Part shown: positions 1 to 11,824 of the stretch, one piece after another
Layout of the letters: every line of letters starts with the position of its first letter
Position numbering within the stretch: the stretch's first letter is position 1
Source of the DNA: Pagrus major
Taxonomy: Eukaryota; Chordata; Actinopteri; Spariformes; Sparidae
NCBI RefSeq assembly: GCF_040436345.1
Contig: NC_133215.1
Location: 20,095,306-20,159,305 of the forward strand
Direction of reading: 5' to 3'
Length of the DNA stretch: 64,000 bases
Notes under the pieces: model-generated
Database searches by the model: none
What the model saw: the letters and a program-made list of their open reading frames with translations, nothing else
Told to the model about the DNA's origin: nothing
Program-made: the position numbers and the translations under genes

Positions 1-2100
1 AAATCAAAAAGGAAACAACTATATAGTTTGTCAGGCTGCCTGTTTGTTACCACTAGACCTTGCTTTCAGTGTGTCGCTTTGTGCATCAATTCCTTTAAGA
101 GGTGTGAAAAGTTATGCCTAAAAATAAGTTGCTGCACATATGTGATTTGCAGAAGCTTAAAATACTTGTCTAGGCATATTGCACTAACACTTAGTCAGAG
201 GAAGTGTCAGAGGAATCTGTATGTTTAGAGTTGAAAGAGGTCCAAAAAGCAGTGGCAATACTCCATCACCCGTGGTTGCAAAATTATTAGATCAAGACTT
301 TATTTTACATTTATCAATATTGGAATTTGTGGAATTCATAATAATTACTCTAAAAAGCTTAAATGTATGAGCTGAAGCCACAGATTTTTTTTTTTCTTGA
401 ACAATAATGTCTTTTCCAGCTCTGGTTCATGCAGATAAATATACCAACTTCAGCTGAATTAACAACATGTTGGCCTCCAAAGTAACAAAATTAAAGCCAG
501 CTGCATTTCATTTTCCTCTTTCAGGCATGACGAGCGTGGACAGCAGGTCACAATGAGGTGATCCTACCCACAGGTTGACAGAAAAAGGAAAAAGAAAAAT
601 TGAGAGTTGAGCGTTCAAATAAAAGGTGCATTGTGTGGTGCTGGAGCCGTCCTCAGACATGCAGAGCTTGTAGAAGAAGGCTGTATCTAGGCCAATGTCA
701 TAACCAGATGTGAGACAAGGGGGCTCACTTCCTGTGGTGCTTCTTCAAGAACTGTTCTTCCACTTACACAAATATACACAGACACGCTTAATGTATATGA
801 CTTACAGTGGGCGCACACACAGTGAAAATAAACCACAAACTTTTTAGAATCTTTTAAGAAAACATTTTATTTCTTTTATGAAAAGAAAGGTAAAGTTTGC
901 TTGCCTTTTCTTGTTACAAAATAGATATAATTTATAATACAGATAATATGAAAAGTATTCAGAAATACAAAAAGTTCACTGCATGAATTATAGTACAAAA
1001 AAGCACACTGCCTCATTCAACAATTCAGTTCCTGCATTTAAAAAGATCCGTATAAAAACACTGCTGTCAAACTCATTTCATAATAAGAAAAAAAATTCCC
1101 GAAATATTCTGCTAACATGATGGATTGTGAAGGGATAATTGCATTGATCCCACATGATTTAGCTTACAAGTGCAGGCACGTTCCTGTCCTTAAAAGTCCC
1201 GATGCAGCTGGATGATGAATAATCATATTTACAGCTTTATTTGCAAGTGGAAACATAAATCTTTGAAGTAATAATTTATCTTAGATGTGATGCAGTTGCA
1301 GCTGCTGTGGTTTCAGAGTTAAGCTATCCACATGTCATGATCGCATTATCTGATGATGTTTGGTGTTTTTGTGTTTTGATATAATCAGACAACACGCCAA
1401 CAACTTTCCACTTGGCATCAGATAGGTTGCCCATCTGTCATTTCAAAACAGTGAGGGGGTTTTAATGTCGCGTCTCCCTCCCACAATTATACCACAGCAT
1501 TCTTCACTGAGATGAGTGCTGCCCCTTTCTGCCTCCCTGTTAGCTCTCCTTAACTACGTGCATGGGCACCCCACACTCTTTTATCTGAACGAATCTGGCA
1601 CAACACAGGGCTTTCGAACCAGCAAAATCCCGGTCTGCAGATGCACAGTTGGCATAGAAGTGTTGGTGCTTTGATTAAGGCCCTTCAATAACAAACTGTA
1701 TAGAAGGGGAAAACACAATTGTTCGCTGTTCAACCCAGCAAGTCTGGGAGAGAATGTTACATTTTTTCAGTCATGAGTCTTCGGGTTCACAGAAGTCTTC
1801 TTCCAGGCTTCAACACAAACTACATAACCACAGGAACATTAAATCCAAGGCTGTTCCACTCATTCATTGTGATATTTCAGTGCAAATTTATTAAGGAGAC
1901 TCATCACTAGCATGTACTCATGTTTGTTCACGTTTGAGTGGCATCCTCATGAAGTCCATTCATGTGATCATGTTGCTGTAACTGCACCACGTCTGACTCT
2001 AAACATGAGTTTTCCTTTCTATAGAAGATGTGCTACATGTCTTCTGTTAAGTGGGAAACCCATTTACACACTCATGGACTCAATCAGTCAGTATTAGTCC
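1..2100. other. Downstream flank and probable 3' UTR of the S1P receptor gene
   Basis: No coding sequence recognised. The DNA is AT-rich and of ordinary unique appearance. Because the receptor gene ends at 2101 on the minus strand, the part nearest 2100 is probably its 3' untranslated region. Read on the minus strand there are AATAAA hexamers (TTTATT on the plus strand) near 1885 and again near 866 and 1236, any of which could end the transcript. The true end cannot be decided from sequence alone. The small open frames here have no family resemblance. Confidence 0.4.
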
Positions 2101-3231
2101 TTATGACTTGAAGAGTTTGGGGTAAAGGGCCTTGATAGGAGATGGTGTGGTGACATTGTTTCCAGAGGAAATGGTCGTCTCCTGCCCCCCCTCCAACTTC
2201 TGGGTTGCCACCTCCGTTTTACTGAAGCTGCACTCAAGGAACGGCATCCCGATCTTCTTCACCTGGCCATCTCTGGTCATCAGACAAGGCCGACAGAGCA
2301 GCCTCAGGATTGCTCTCCTCATGTCCTTACTGGTCAGCGTGTAGATGATGGGGTTGAGGAGTGAGTTGACCATGGCTACTCCCAGGAAGTAATCGGCCTT
2401 GTAGAGCAGGCGACAGCTGTGGGTGGGGCAGAAAAAATCCAGGAGGAGGAGGAAGAAGAGGGGCAGCCAACAGGCTATGAAGACGCCCAGCACGATGGTG
2501 ACTGTCTTGAGGAGGGCTATGTACTTCTGCGACTTCCTTGCTAAGCCCTTCCTCATGCTGCCGGACAGGCCCAGCCGCTGCCGCTGTGTGTTGGTGCGGA
2601 CGATGCGGAAAACTCTGGCATAAAGCACCACAATGGCCAGGAGCACCGCGCTGAACACAGATACGCAGAAGAGGATGTAGCTCTTGGAGTAAAGTGGGAG
2701 CACTGTGGAGCACTGGTCCAGTCTGTGCATACAGTTCCATCCCAAAATTGGGAGGACCCCCAAAAACCCTGCCAGGGCCCAACTTGCACCAATCAGTGCC
2801 AACATCCGCCCCCGCTTTGCCCCATGGTATGGCCTCATAGTCACCATAGTTACATGTCGTTCAATTGCAATGGCCAGCAGACTGATTATAGAGGCAGCCA
2901 GAGTGATGAAGACCCCTCCCTCCCTGAGGAACCATAGCAGCGGTGTCAGTTTTAGGGTATAAGGTCCAGACATGATTATGTTTGCCATGTATGCAATCCC
3001 AGCCAGCAGATCAGACAGAGTCAGGTTTCCCAGCAGATAATACATGGGCAGGTGGAACTTCTTGTTCCTCCAAATGGCGATGAGAACCACAGCGTTCTCC
3101 AGGACGATGAGGAGGCACACCACCAGAAACGCAATGCCCTCAGGTTTGAGCCCTTCACGGTATCGGTCCTTCTGCAGCTTGCCCGTGTAGTTGTAATGCT
3201 CCACAATGACAGAATTGTCCTGGTACTCCAT
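2101..3231 (-). CDS. s1pr5: Sphingosine-1-phosphate receptor 5 (class A GPCR)
   Basis: A 376-residue seven-transmembrane receptor for sphingosine-1-phosphate at the plasma membrane; the family signals through G proteins (Gi and G12/13 for S1PR5). Visible landmarks are an N-glycosylation sequon at N14 inside the family motif HYNYTGKL, the Arg103-Glu104 pair at the start of TM3 that in S1P receptors contacts the lipid headgroup, the ERH variant of the DRY motif at 124-126, the CWLP motif of TM6 at 254-257, NPIIY at 293-297, and tail cysteines 313 and 316 that are likely palmitoylated. LTLSDLLAG, SGPxTLKL, REGGVF and STVLPLY fit S1PR5 better than S1PR1, 2 or 3. The coding region is one exon, as is usual for the family. 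The frame is open upstream of this ATG, but a strong pyrimidine tract and an AG at 3238-3239 place a splice acceptor six bases before it, so I chose this start. It falls 11 residues before HYNYTGKL, close to known family members. Whether it is the a or b fish copy cannot be told. Confidence 0.9.
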   Translation of the reverse strand: MEYQDNSVIVEHYNYTGKLQKDRYREGLKPEGIAFLVVCLLIVLENAVVLIAIWRNKKFHLPMYYLLGNLTLSDLLAGIAYMANIIMSGPYTLKLTPLLWFLREGGVFITLAASIISLLAIAIERHVTMVTMRPYHGAKRGRMLALIGASWALAGFLGVLPILGWNCMHRLDQCSTVLPLYSKSYILFCVSVFSAVLLAIVVLYARVFRIVRTNTQRQRLGLSGSMRKGLARKSQKYIALLKTVTIVLGVFIACWLPLFFLLLLDFFCPTHSCRLLYKADYFLGVAMVNSLLNPIIYTLTSKDMRRAILRLLCRPCLMTRDGQVKKIGMPFLECSFSKTEVATQKLEGGQETTISSGNNVTTPSPIKALYPKLFKS

Positions 3232-3237
3232 GAAGAA

Positions 3238-3295
3238 CTGCAAGCAGCCATAAGAGGAGGGAGTAGGAGAGAGGGGGAGTGTAAAGGGGGGAGTC
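3238..3295 (-). promoter_or_regulatory. s1pr5: Probable 3' splice site deciding the receptor start codon
   Basis: Read on the minus strand, about 45 bases rich in C and T run into GGCTGCTTGCAG, immediately followed by TTCTTC and the ATG. This is a textbook polypyrimidine tract and acceptor. An alternative acceptor near 3353 has a poor tract and would add about 31 Pro/Ser-rich residues that look like translated pyrimidine tract rather than protein. That alternative ATG (first base 3324) has the better Kozak context (A at -3, G at +4), so it is not completely excluded. Confidence 0.6.
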
Positions 3296-4879
3296 CCTGC
3301 GTGAGCAGAACTTGAAGCCTCCATGCTTAATGTTGCTTTTCTTCTTTTCCGCCTGCAGTCAGTGGCTATAAAGTCATTTTTGTTGACATGCTTTTGGCAG
3401 TGGGAGGTGTGAAGAATTTGTCCAAGTGCAAAAAAAGACACACAAAGAAATGTCTGAGCTCCTGCAATGAATGGGGGGATTACAGAAGTTGATACGATGT
3501 AATCCACCAGAATCCCTAGATGTTTTCTTTTTAGCCAGAAGACGGTGCTCTTGAGCTCTGTTTGTCCTGGTTAGAGGGTCCAGACACTGCAGAGAGAGAT
3601 GAGGATGAAAAGCATGAAAAATGATGGAAAGAGACCAGACCAGAAAATACTGACAATATCACATACTTAAAGTAAAGAAAGTAAGTGAACCTTGCGTGTA
3701 TTATAAGTTATGTTGCATTGACATTTAAGACATTTAGCTACATGAAACCTGATGAGTCAAAACTGAACCACAATTCGACCGAGAAGCGTAGGCTGGTTTT
3801 GAGAATTCTAAAACCGAACACATCTACATCTTTCCCAGACATATACACATACTGTCAGTATATGAGCTGAATGCAAACTTTTCCTCTGACATCTGAGTAT
3901 AAATTGCGGGGATGTGAAACTTAAACTACAGTCATGACCTCAGTTAGACTGAGTGAGTAAAGCAGAATGTGATACTACAGACTGAAAGGACAGAGGGATC
4001 ATTTTAATGTCAAACAAACATTTAGTCTTTGCAAGAGTATGTCATTCATCGTGAGGTTGATAGACAAGAACCATCACAACACGTGCACTTAATTTGGCAC
4101 ACATGCAGCTGCTTTTCACAGCATAGATGAGGTGTTTCTGAAGAGCCCCACACGTGCAAATACACTTAACCAGCACTTCCAAAAGTTTATAGCCTTTGCG
4201 AACTATAATCAGAAGAAAGTTGAGGGTCGTGGTTGAATTATTTGAGCTTACAGTCTTTAATGTTGAGAACAATCAGGGGTGATTAGGGTCGCATTCCTTT
4301 GAGTCTGTGTCGCGTGAGGGAATGTTTCTCTCGCTTCTTGAGTCATGTGTTAACATTTAACAAATGGTCTGGAGACTATAACTCATTCAATCTGTTGCTA
4401 AGAATTTGGGACATGGATTTAATTTGTCCATTTTGGCACAAAACAGCTGTTAAAAGTACGGGCTTGAATCTATGCCGCGGATAAAAGATGAATGCTGATT
4501 ATGAATGAATGAATTAAACATGATATGAGAATACGTATGTTGAAATCACAAACAACTGCATTTGTGTTTAGTTTCTTCTTTTAAATATGCACTGACTTAC
4601 ATTAAGAACAAAAAAAATATAATTTCAGAGTTTGATGAAGTTGTTTTTGTGACTTTTACACTATATACAGTATTGCTTATATTACATTCTCCTATAAAAT
4701 TGAGTTTATACATTTCAGCAGCCCTTCTTTTCTCAGGTGCAAACTGCCATAAAGCCATAGAATAAAAAAAACTCTCTTCTCTTAACATCCAGCTCTGTAT
4801 GACCACGACACAACCATATGAAATTGATGTAAATGCCAATAACAACATCTATCACATATTGCAATCTCAACAAAATTAC
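3296..4879. other. Probable first intron of the S1P receptor gene
   Basis: No coding sequence recognised. The stretch lies between the coding exon and a possible untranslated exon at about 4880-5020. It is AT-rich and shows no repeat family that I can name. Confidence 0.35.
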
Positions 4880-5020
4880 CTTGAAATTGTCGCAGTGCTG
4901 TCCTTATCCTGCACTTCATCTGCTTCTCAGTGAGGAGAATCCAAGCAAGAGCAGCCAGTGAGTCACAGTCAAACTGACAGAGCAGAGGGAGTGAAGGAAG
5001 AGTTGAAGCATGTATCAAAG
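4880..5020 (-). other. s1pr5: Candidate untranslated first exon of the S1P receptor gene
   Basis: On the minus strand a GC-richer segment ends in CAATTTCAAG followed by GTAATT, a good donor site, upstream of the receptor coding exon. Mammalian S1P receptor genes commonly have a noncoding first exon, so this is a reasonable position. The upper boundary is a guess. No direct evidence of transcription is available. Confidence 0.25.
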
Positions 5021-5035
5021 GGGGGTGGACCCAAA

Positions 5036-5104
5036 CTCTCTCTCTCTCTCTCTCCCCCTCAATCTCTCTCTCTCGCTCTCTTTCTCTCTCTCTCTCTCCC
5101 TCTC
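5036..5104. repeat. CT/GA microsatellite
   Basis: An interrupted run of CT dinucleotides about 70 bases long, with short CCCC and TTT interruptions. It lies just upstream of the candidate first exon of the receptor gene on the minus strand, so it would be a GA-rich tract near a promoter. Confidence 0.9.
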
Positions 5105-7290
5105 ATATATTAACACAGACATTTGTGTGCTTCTTTGGGTTGCAAAAACTTCTTAAAATCTCTTCTTGATGAATGACAGATTAGGAGAAGTTGGACCTAC
5201 GATTACATTAGGATCTCACTGATGCCTGTCACTGTTAACGGTATTTCTCTACATTTAAAAGTTCACATAATGTCATCAATCGGCACTCTAATACAGATAG
5301 GTAATTAAAACTGGATCATCCTGATAGTATAGTGGAGACTCCTCTCTTCTGTGTACAGTAATAACATAATGACAGGAAGACAAAAATCATTAACTTACAC
5401 TGTTTACACAGGCCACCGTCTCAAATCTTCCCTCAAAGTTAAGGTACATGCGATGCAGGGACACTGGAAGTCAGTCAGAGTTGGGGGCGCTGAGTAGTTA
5501 GTCATAAAGATATCATAGTTAATGGTGTGGGACATAAATGTTTTTTATATTAATTTGGATAGCTTAAAGCAAAAAGGAAAACAAACAGCAGTTTGAGAAG
5601 TTTGGACTACAACAGACGGCAAACTTTAACACCAACATACTAAAGGTCAGAGCAGCCACAGCAACTGCAGTCAACAACAGCAGGAAGATAAAGAGGGAGA
5701 GAAATTCTCCAGACTTCCTTATAAAACTGCTTAATTTTGAGCATTGTTGAGATAGGAGAAATTTTGTGAACTTTGTGAAACACTGACTACGACAAATTCT
5801 TGATTCTTTGGGGCCTTTTTGTAATTTTGGCATATGTTATACATTCATTTCTTTTCTGTGTAGAGCGAGGAAGTGAGATCATATCAAACATCACATTTGT
5901 TTTTTTATAATGCCTTGCTCTTCTTCCTGTGTCCATTATGTGATATGAGCATGCAATATGCAGAGTGTTAGATACAAAAAGGCTACTGGTGTTGCAATTG
6001 TCATCAGCAATCAGAACAGGAAACATTTGCAAGACTGCAAAAAAGTTGTCAACACTGGAAAGTGCACTGAGAACAGTTTATAAAAAATATAAAAATTAGG
6101 AGGAAGTGCCGTTCATTTTCAGGTTCTAAATCAACACCTGTTTCCAATGAAAGAAACAAAAGGTTAGTGGAAGAACCAGTTTTGAAAGGACACAGTTCGG
6201 TAAAATTTTCCCCGAACTCCCTAAGTTAACTGACGTGAGGATACTGAGGTTTTGTGTTTCTCAAGTTCCTTCGAAATTATTATTTTTTTTTAATGTATTA
6301 TGTATTCCACAACCCCTACTTATGCAGCAAGGCAAGTGAACTGACTCACATGCTTTATGTGGTAATGATGGCATCCCAATTCCCAGAGTCTGTCAGTGAG
6401 AATGCAGCATGCTTTGACAAGCTTCAGCGGCTCACCTGTGGAGCCTCCCCTGCAGGGCTTGCAGGAGGTTGATCAGGACGAAACAAGCAGGAGAGAGGTG
6501 AGAGGGACTGTTGTGTATCAGCCTCAAATAAAACTTTTATTGGTTTGATGCACATGTTGTCCTGACTGTTTGTATTGCACATAGAGAAACAGGAACACAC
6601 TGTCTCCTGAACTTTGCATTTATACTCAGGTAAATAGTTCTTTCAAGCAACGATCCTTCTTAGCCACAGTGTTTGACAGTTGGAAATCCTGCTCTTTATC
6701 CGGATGCTCCTCGGACACATTACACTGCAGTGTTTGGTTACTCAAACAGCGGCTTCCTTCAGCTAAACCTGTTTGTTGTAGGATTAACTGCTTTAGCTGA
6801 ATAGCCCTCTGGCTCCTTTGTGTACGTCTGCGTCCGACTGTGGAAAATATACAAGCGTGTTTCTTTCTTTCTCTGCCATCACATCTCTTCTATATTCTGC
6901 ACTCTCTGTCTCACATGGCCTACATCAGTATTTTGCGTTCTTGTCTGACGGGGTCAAGTGCCTGCTTTTCAGGCTACTGATATTGTGACTGCTGGCATAC
7001 TGACACACATCAGTGAATCAACGGATCAAACAGTCCCAACACCCTGAGCCAACATATTGAAACCGTGCTCTGGGCTCTGTACTAAAATGGGATTAGTCTA
7101 ATTGTTGACTGAAATTAAAACATGAACTTTTCCCATCACAAAGGACAACTGCGTCCTGTTTGCGTCACCTGGAAGCTTAAAGGTTGCTGTGTATTGTATC
7201 CAGTAATTATTGCTCCTGCACACAAATCAGTGTGTACAGTAGGTCTATAATATCTGCATGTATGTGCATGCAAGCAAGCAGTTATGGAAT
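5105..7290. other. Gene-free AT-rich spacer
   Basis: I see no exon with good splice sites, RNA gene or named repeat in this stretch. Open frames are short and have no recognisable domains. Confidence 0.5.
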
Positions 7291-7294
7291 GTCA

Positions 7295-7790
7295 TTAAGT
7301 ACATATTCAAGGTACTTTTACTTTACTTGATGATTTTCCATGTGATGTCACTCAGTCGCTAAATTGTATTGTGGGTAATGTAGACACCAGGTTTTGAAAA
7401 GCAGTCCACTGGTGTAGCATTGTACTGCTATAACACTGTTGGACCCATGACGAGACAAATCGAATCAAAATCGTTCCAGCAGAACCGGAGATATCACCTT
7501 TTTTTATCCCAAGCATTCTTCTTTCTTTTTAAAACCTGGTGCCTACATTACCCATAATGCAACTTAATCACTGAGTGACTTCACAGGAGGCAATTTATCA
7601 GACTACTGCAGCTTCCTCTGGAGACTTTATACAACTTTTTTCACATATTCAGTTGTACTCTCCAAGACCTGTAAACACACTTTAATGTGTGGCATTACCC
7701 TTTTAGTCACGTTTTGAATACAGAACTTTTTACTTGTAGTAAAGTATTTTTACAGTTTTGTATTAAAATTCTCTGCTTAAGAAATGATTT
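7295..7790. mobile_element. Composite of nested transposon fossils
   Basis: The outer parts (about 7300-7340 and 7708-7785) match the two ends of the hAT-like element seen complete at 30787-31710, for example the shared TTTACTTGTAGT near the right side. Inside are two further pieces: a foldback with about 55-bp arms at 7344-7400 and 7536-7590, and, at 7588-7707, a segment matching the right end of the TTAA element at 14653-15239. The order suggests later insertions into an older element. Confidence 0.6.
7344..7590. repeat. Foldback (inverted repeat) with about 55-bp arms
   Basis: The left arm contains GTGGGTAATGTAGACACCAG and the right arm its near reverse complement, with TACATTACCCATAATGC at its core. 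The loop of about 135 bases has no coding capacity. The shape is typical of a miniature inverted-repeat transposable element. Confidence 0.75.
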
Positions 7791-10269
7791 CAACACTGCA
7801 TCCATGTGAATCTGTTGGTGAAGCTAGTAAAGGACTTGAAGTTGGGTCAACTTTCTCCACTGCTTCACTTGAGTCTATCACTGTTTTGAATGTTATGTGT
7901 CTGTGTGTGTATAAATGTTACATTTCACCCACACTCTCTGCTCTCTGCACTGCTGTGTGCAGGAGGTGAGCTCATTAAAGTGTAATATCCTGTTGGGGTG
8001 AATGCAGAAGCCTCACATCAAAGCCTCAGACAGACACAGAGGTCTGACACTGAGGATGAGTGGTCTAACAGACGGACAGGACTCAGGAAGGAAACATGTC
8101 CTCTTTCATCTCGACTTCTTGATCAGTTGTGACTTACTCTGTCCCGTCCGTGTCTGGTATCCTGTCTCTCACACTTTTCCTGATTGTATCCATTCCTTAC
8201 TCTAATTTCCATCATGTATTTTCTTCATGCTCCACTTTCTGTACAGCAACAACGGAAACACACTCCACATGGATTTCCCTCTCTGGTATTCCTAACATAT
8301 GTTTTTGGCTGCGCTGTGATGCTGACCGCTTTTCAGCTGAGCCAGCTCCTCTTGGGCGTGGAGGTAATGTTGACCTTGATGGACCAGTTTTGCGACCTGT
8401 ATGTGGTGCACGAGGGGTTTATTTATGTGGTTCACCCAAAGCTGCCCTGCTGATTTGATTCTACTCGGGGAGTGATGTTATGGTGGCTTCCCTAAGCTGG
8501 CAGTGCTGACACACAGCTGTAGTGTTAATATTTTTACGGCCTTGATATTTCTCAGCCTGTGTGGAGAGACATTGTTGTCAGAAGTCTGAAACTCAGGACC
8601 ACCTACGGTTTGAGAGTTGGAAACGTAACTCTCCTGGCATAATTTTTTGAAGGTGAATATTGGCCTGTGCATGAACCTGATCGCACTTCCTCCCTCCGCA
8701 ATAAAACATTGAAGTATTCCAGACATTATTTCACAGCTTCAACTTTTGCCCGTCAGACATTCATAAGGGTTGAGGTTTTGATTACCTAAGAGGCAAAGAT
8801 ATGAGCGTGGCATATTGGGCTCTAAAACACAGTCTAAATGGGTCTTTGCCAGCCAAGTTCTCTCAAGTCCTCTTCCTCATCACCAAAACACTTCAGACTG
8901 AGGTCTTTCCACAGCTATCGCACCGCAGCCCCTCCTGCAATCTATCACCACTCAGTCCTCGGGCCTAATCCACTGATAAGTCCCCCAATCAGACCAGCCA
9001 GACCAGCTCTGTGATGATAAGAAAACATTCCTCACTGCTTGAATTTTCTGTTGCAGGAGCAGCATATTGCCCCTCTCCTCTTTAACTTCATCCTCCCCTC
9101 TCCACATTTCCATATATCCTCACTGGAGCGCGATGTTTACTTTCCAGTATCCGATCACTCGATGTGCTCAGAGGGCTGCATCGCATGACCTCAGACAGTC
9201 CTACCCACTCATCAGCGTATTGTTTGTTTGGATTTTCCAGCCGACTTGCAGCGGTCTAGGGGCCACTCAAGGGCGATTTATGAGGATCTGTGTTCTTTTG
9301 AAGTGCTCGCAGGTCACGGTGGCTTCAAGAAGCAGGGATGAGTTGAAAAATTAGTTCAGAGAGAGGGAGCAGGGGATTGCGGGAAAGAGGTACACGTGAT
9401 CTGGTCTTCTTCTGTGCACAGTTGAGCGGTTGCTGGGAGCTGTGGTGAGAGGAGCAACGAGTCATCACAATTAAGCTCCTTTCTCGCAGGAAATGACCCC
9501 CTATTGCTCCAATTACAGTGATAACAGCGGATAACACCTTGGACAAAGAAGCACCAATGATCTGTGTGCATGTGTGCTCATGCATTTACGTGAGTGCGCC
9601 TGTGCTTGTTCTGTATTTACAAATGTTTTCAGCAGTCTGCAGTTTCCATCCTCTACTGTAGAGGTGGTTCAGGTCACTAAGAACTCTGTTGGTGATCCGG
9701 TCTGTGTCTCTTGGCTTGGCTGTGTCTCTGTCCTGAAGCTTTGTTGGGTGAGCGTGGCTGCAGTCTGGATGTGTTCACTCCAGCGCTGGCAGACGTCAGG
9801 CCTAATGAGATCCAGATTTGAGAACTTTCTTGGTTTAGAGTGTGATACTGACACCCCTCTCGGCTCCACAGAGATGTAAGCGCCTCACTCAACCCTCAGG
9901 ATGATGTGTTCATTCCCGCTATGCCAGAACTGTGCACAAAGCCAATAGAGGCTTCGGTCCCTGAGGGTGTTTGTGCGTTTGTCAGTTAGAGACTTTGCAT
10001 ACGCTCACACTTTCACTTGTGTATATACACACCTTTCTCTCCACATCAAAAAAGATAATAACTGTCACTGCTCCGTCATAGGACTAATCTTTAACTTCAT
10101 CAAGATAAATCTTCACCAAACCCAAACATCAGTAAAAAAGCAAGGCTTAATAATAAGTTAACAGTATAATAAATATTTAAAACAACAACAACAAAATAAG
10201 TAAACAGGCATAGATACAATGTTAAATAAACAAATAAAATAAAATGTTTATCCCTGGGTAAAATTCAGA
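7791..10269. other. Gene-free spacer
   Basis: Unique-looking sequence with no convincing exon. Open frames at 8129-8458 and around 9574-9879 lack domain features and start or splice signals, and I do not support them as genes. Confidence 0.5.
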
Positions 10270-10860
10270 AAGAAATCATCATAATAAGCATTTTTCTGGG
10301 GTTTTCCAGCCCAGTCGCCATAACAAAATGTTGCCATTGTACAATTGTACCACGGATACTAAAAATGTGAATGTTTCATTTGTATCTTATCAACATCTCT
10401 ACAATAGTGTCAGATCTTGTTGAATTTGTAAATCAGCTGAGATGAATGCCAAGCCAGTGACCACTGTTCAAGACTGCATTTTTGATGTTTGTAAGTGTGA
10501 AACCACTGAATATTTTTTAAGACATTTTCCAGCTGTTAGTGCCAACAAAATAGGATATTTTTGAGTAGACAAATCGAGACAATTTGCAGCTGAAAAACGA
10601 TATTTTTAAGGAGATGTTGGATACTTTTCAAGCTGCGTTTGTGATGACAGTACCAGGTCAGCCAAAAAAAGATTTTTTTCCAAATCCCAACCAAGTGGTT
10701 TCCGGGCCTAAACCTAACCAGACCATACACACAGTTTTGTCACAATGTAAAATAGAAAAAAATCAACATGAACAAATGGAAAGCTTCAACATGTCCGTAG
10801 CTAGAAGAAACGTACAATGCCAACATTTATTTTGGTGACCTGGTAGATTCTTAAAACTAA
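10270..10860 (+). repeat. Interspersed repeat, copy 1 of a family also at 19255-20370
   Basis: Stretches such as CCCAGTCGCCATAACAAAATG and AACCAAGTGGTTTCCGGGCCT recur, diverged but in the same order, at 19268-19290 and about 20193-20215. Related pieces occur near 21300-21400 and 38275-38410. The sequence is non-coding and the superfamily cannot be determined from this window. I recognise similar sequence from many percomorph fish introns. Confidence 0.6.
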
Positions 10861-11820
10861 ATCTAAATCTATCTTGAAACCTTTATAAATACAACACTCG
10901 ACGCTCTCTCATCAGTTTTGTTTCCAGTGAGCAGCTAAAAGTTATGATATTACACTTTTCTCGCCACATTATAATTGCAGTGGTATTATCTCCTAGACAC
11001 TCACAAACGCGCTCACTGACAACACACATGAACACACAAATTCTGCCCTCATGGACCTCTCTAGAGACATGATGGTAATCAGAGGAGATGGGCGGACAAA
11101 GACATTACAACCGCACGGCAGCCACACGGATCCCTGTGGGACGCTCACTCAAGGATTTTGTTGCTTGAACGATTCCCGCTCTGTTTCTTTTTGGCCCCTT
11201 GAAATTCCATCTTGCTCTCTGTTCTTGAAGGAAAAAAAACAGAGCAGGAGAAGCACAAACCAGTAAGAATGTAAATGAATGCCAGATCTCCCAGTTTTGG
11301 CCTCTTTCTGCATCTCGGAATAATTTGTAAAAAAAAAAAAAAAAAACGTGCAGCCAAGACGCTGATAAGGTGAGAGTGAGGAGAAGGGCACGAGACAAGC
11401 TTGGGCCTGAGATGTTTTCCTTTTTTTCTTCTTTTCATTTCAGTTCCCTTTTCTTTTTAGTCTTCCTTCTTATTTTCTAGGTTTGACCTCTACTCACTCT
11501 CAGAAACTGCCTCATGTTTCCTCACTGTCTCAGGCGAAACGGGCAGAGTACCAGCTCACTCAACCAGAGTATAGGGTTAGCGTGACTAGAAGTGATTTAA
11601 AATTAAGTTTGGCCTCCCCTTTATTTTTCTCCTTAAAGTGTTTATTCTTCAAGAGCATACCACTCAAGAAATTGTTGACCTCAGCTGAATGATTGCCCCC
11701 CCTCACATCTTCTTCGAAGCGACGGCATTAATGGTTCAAAGAATCTTTAAGTGGTTCAGTCAGCTCAGTGTTTTCATAGTTTCAGCATGATTAACTGAGT
11801 GCCAACTCAAACAAATGACA
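10861..11820. other. Gene-free spacer with an A-tract
   Basis: The only distinctive item is a run of about 18 A at about 11329-11346, which is flanked by unremarkable sequence. Open frames on the minus strand here are T-rich translations of that tract and not genes. Confidence 0.5.
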
Positions 11821-11824
11821 ACTT

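Noticed and set aside
2327-2792. Minus-strand open frames overlapping the receptor
   Set aside because: Shadow frames of the receptor gene. The seven-helix frame is the real one.
3232-3507. N-terminal extension of the receptor open frame
   Set aside because: It includes a polypyrimidine tract and splice acceptor, and family members start close to the HYNYTGKL motif. The far upstream start is not an ATG.
8129-8458. Possible small secreted protein
   Set aside because: The hydrophobic start is followed by sequence with no cysteine pattern or domain. No promoter, splice or polyadenylation signals fit.
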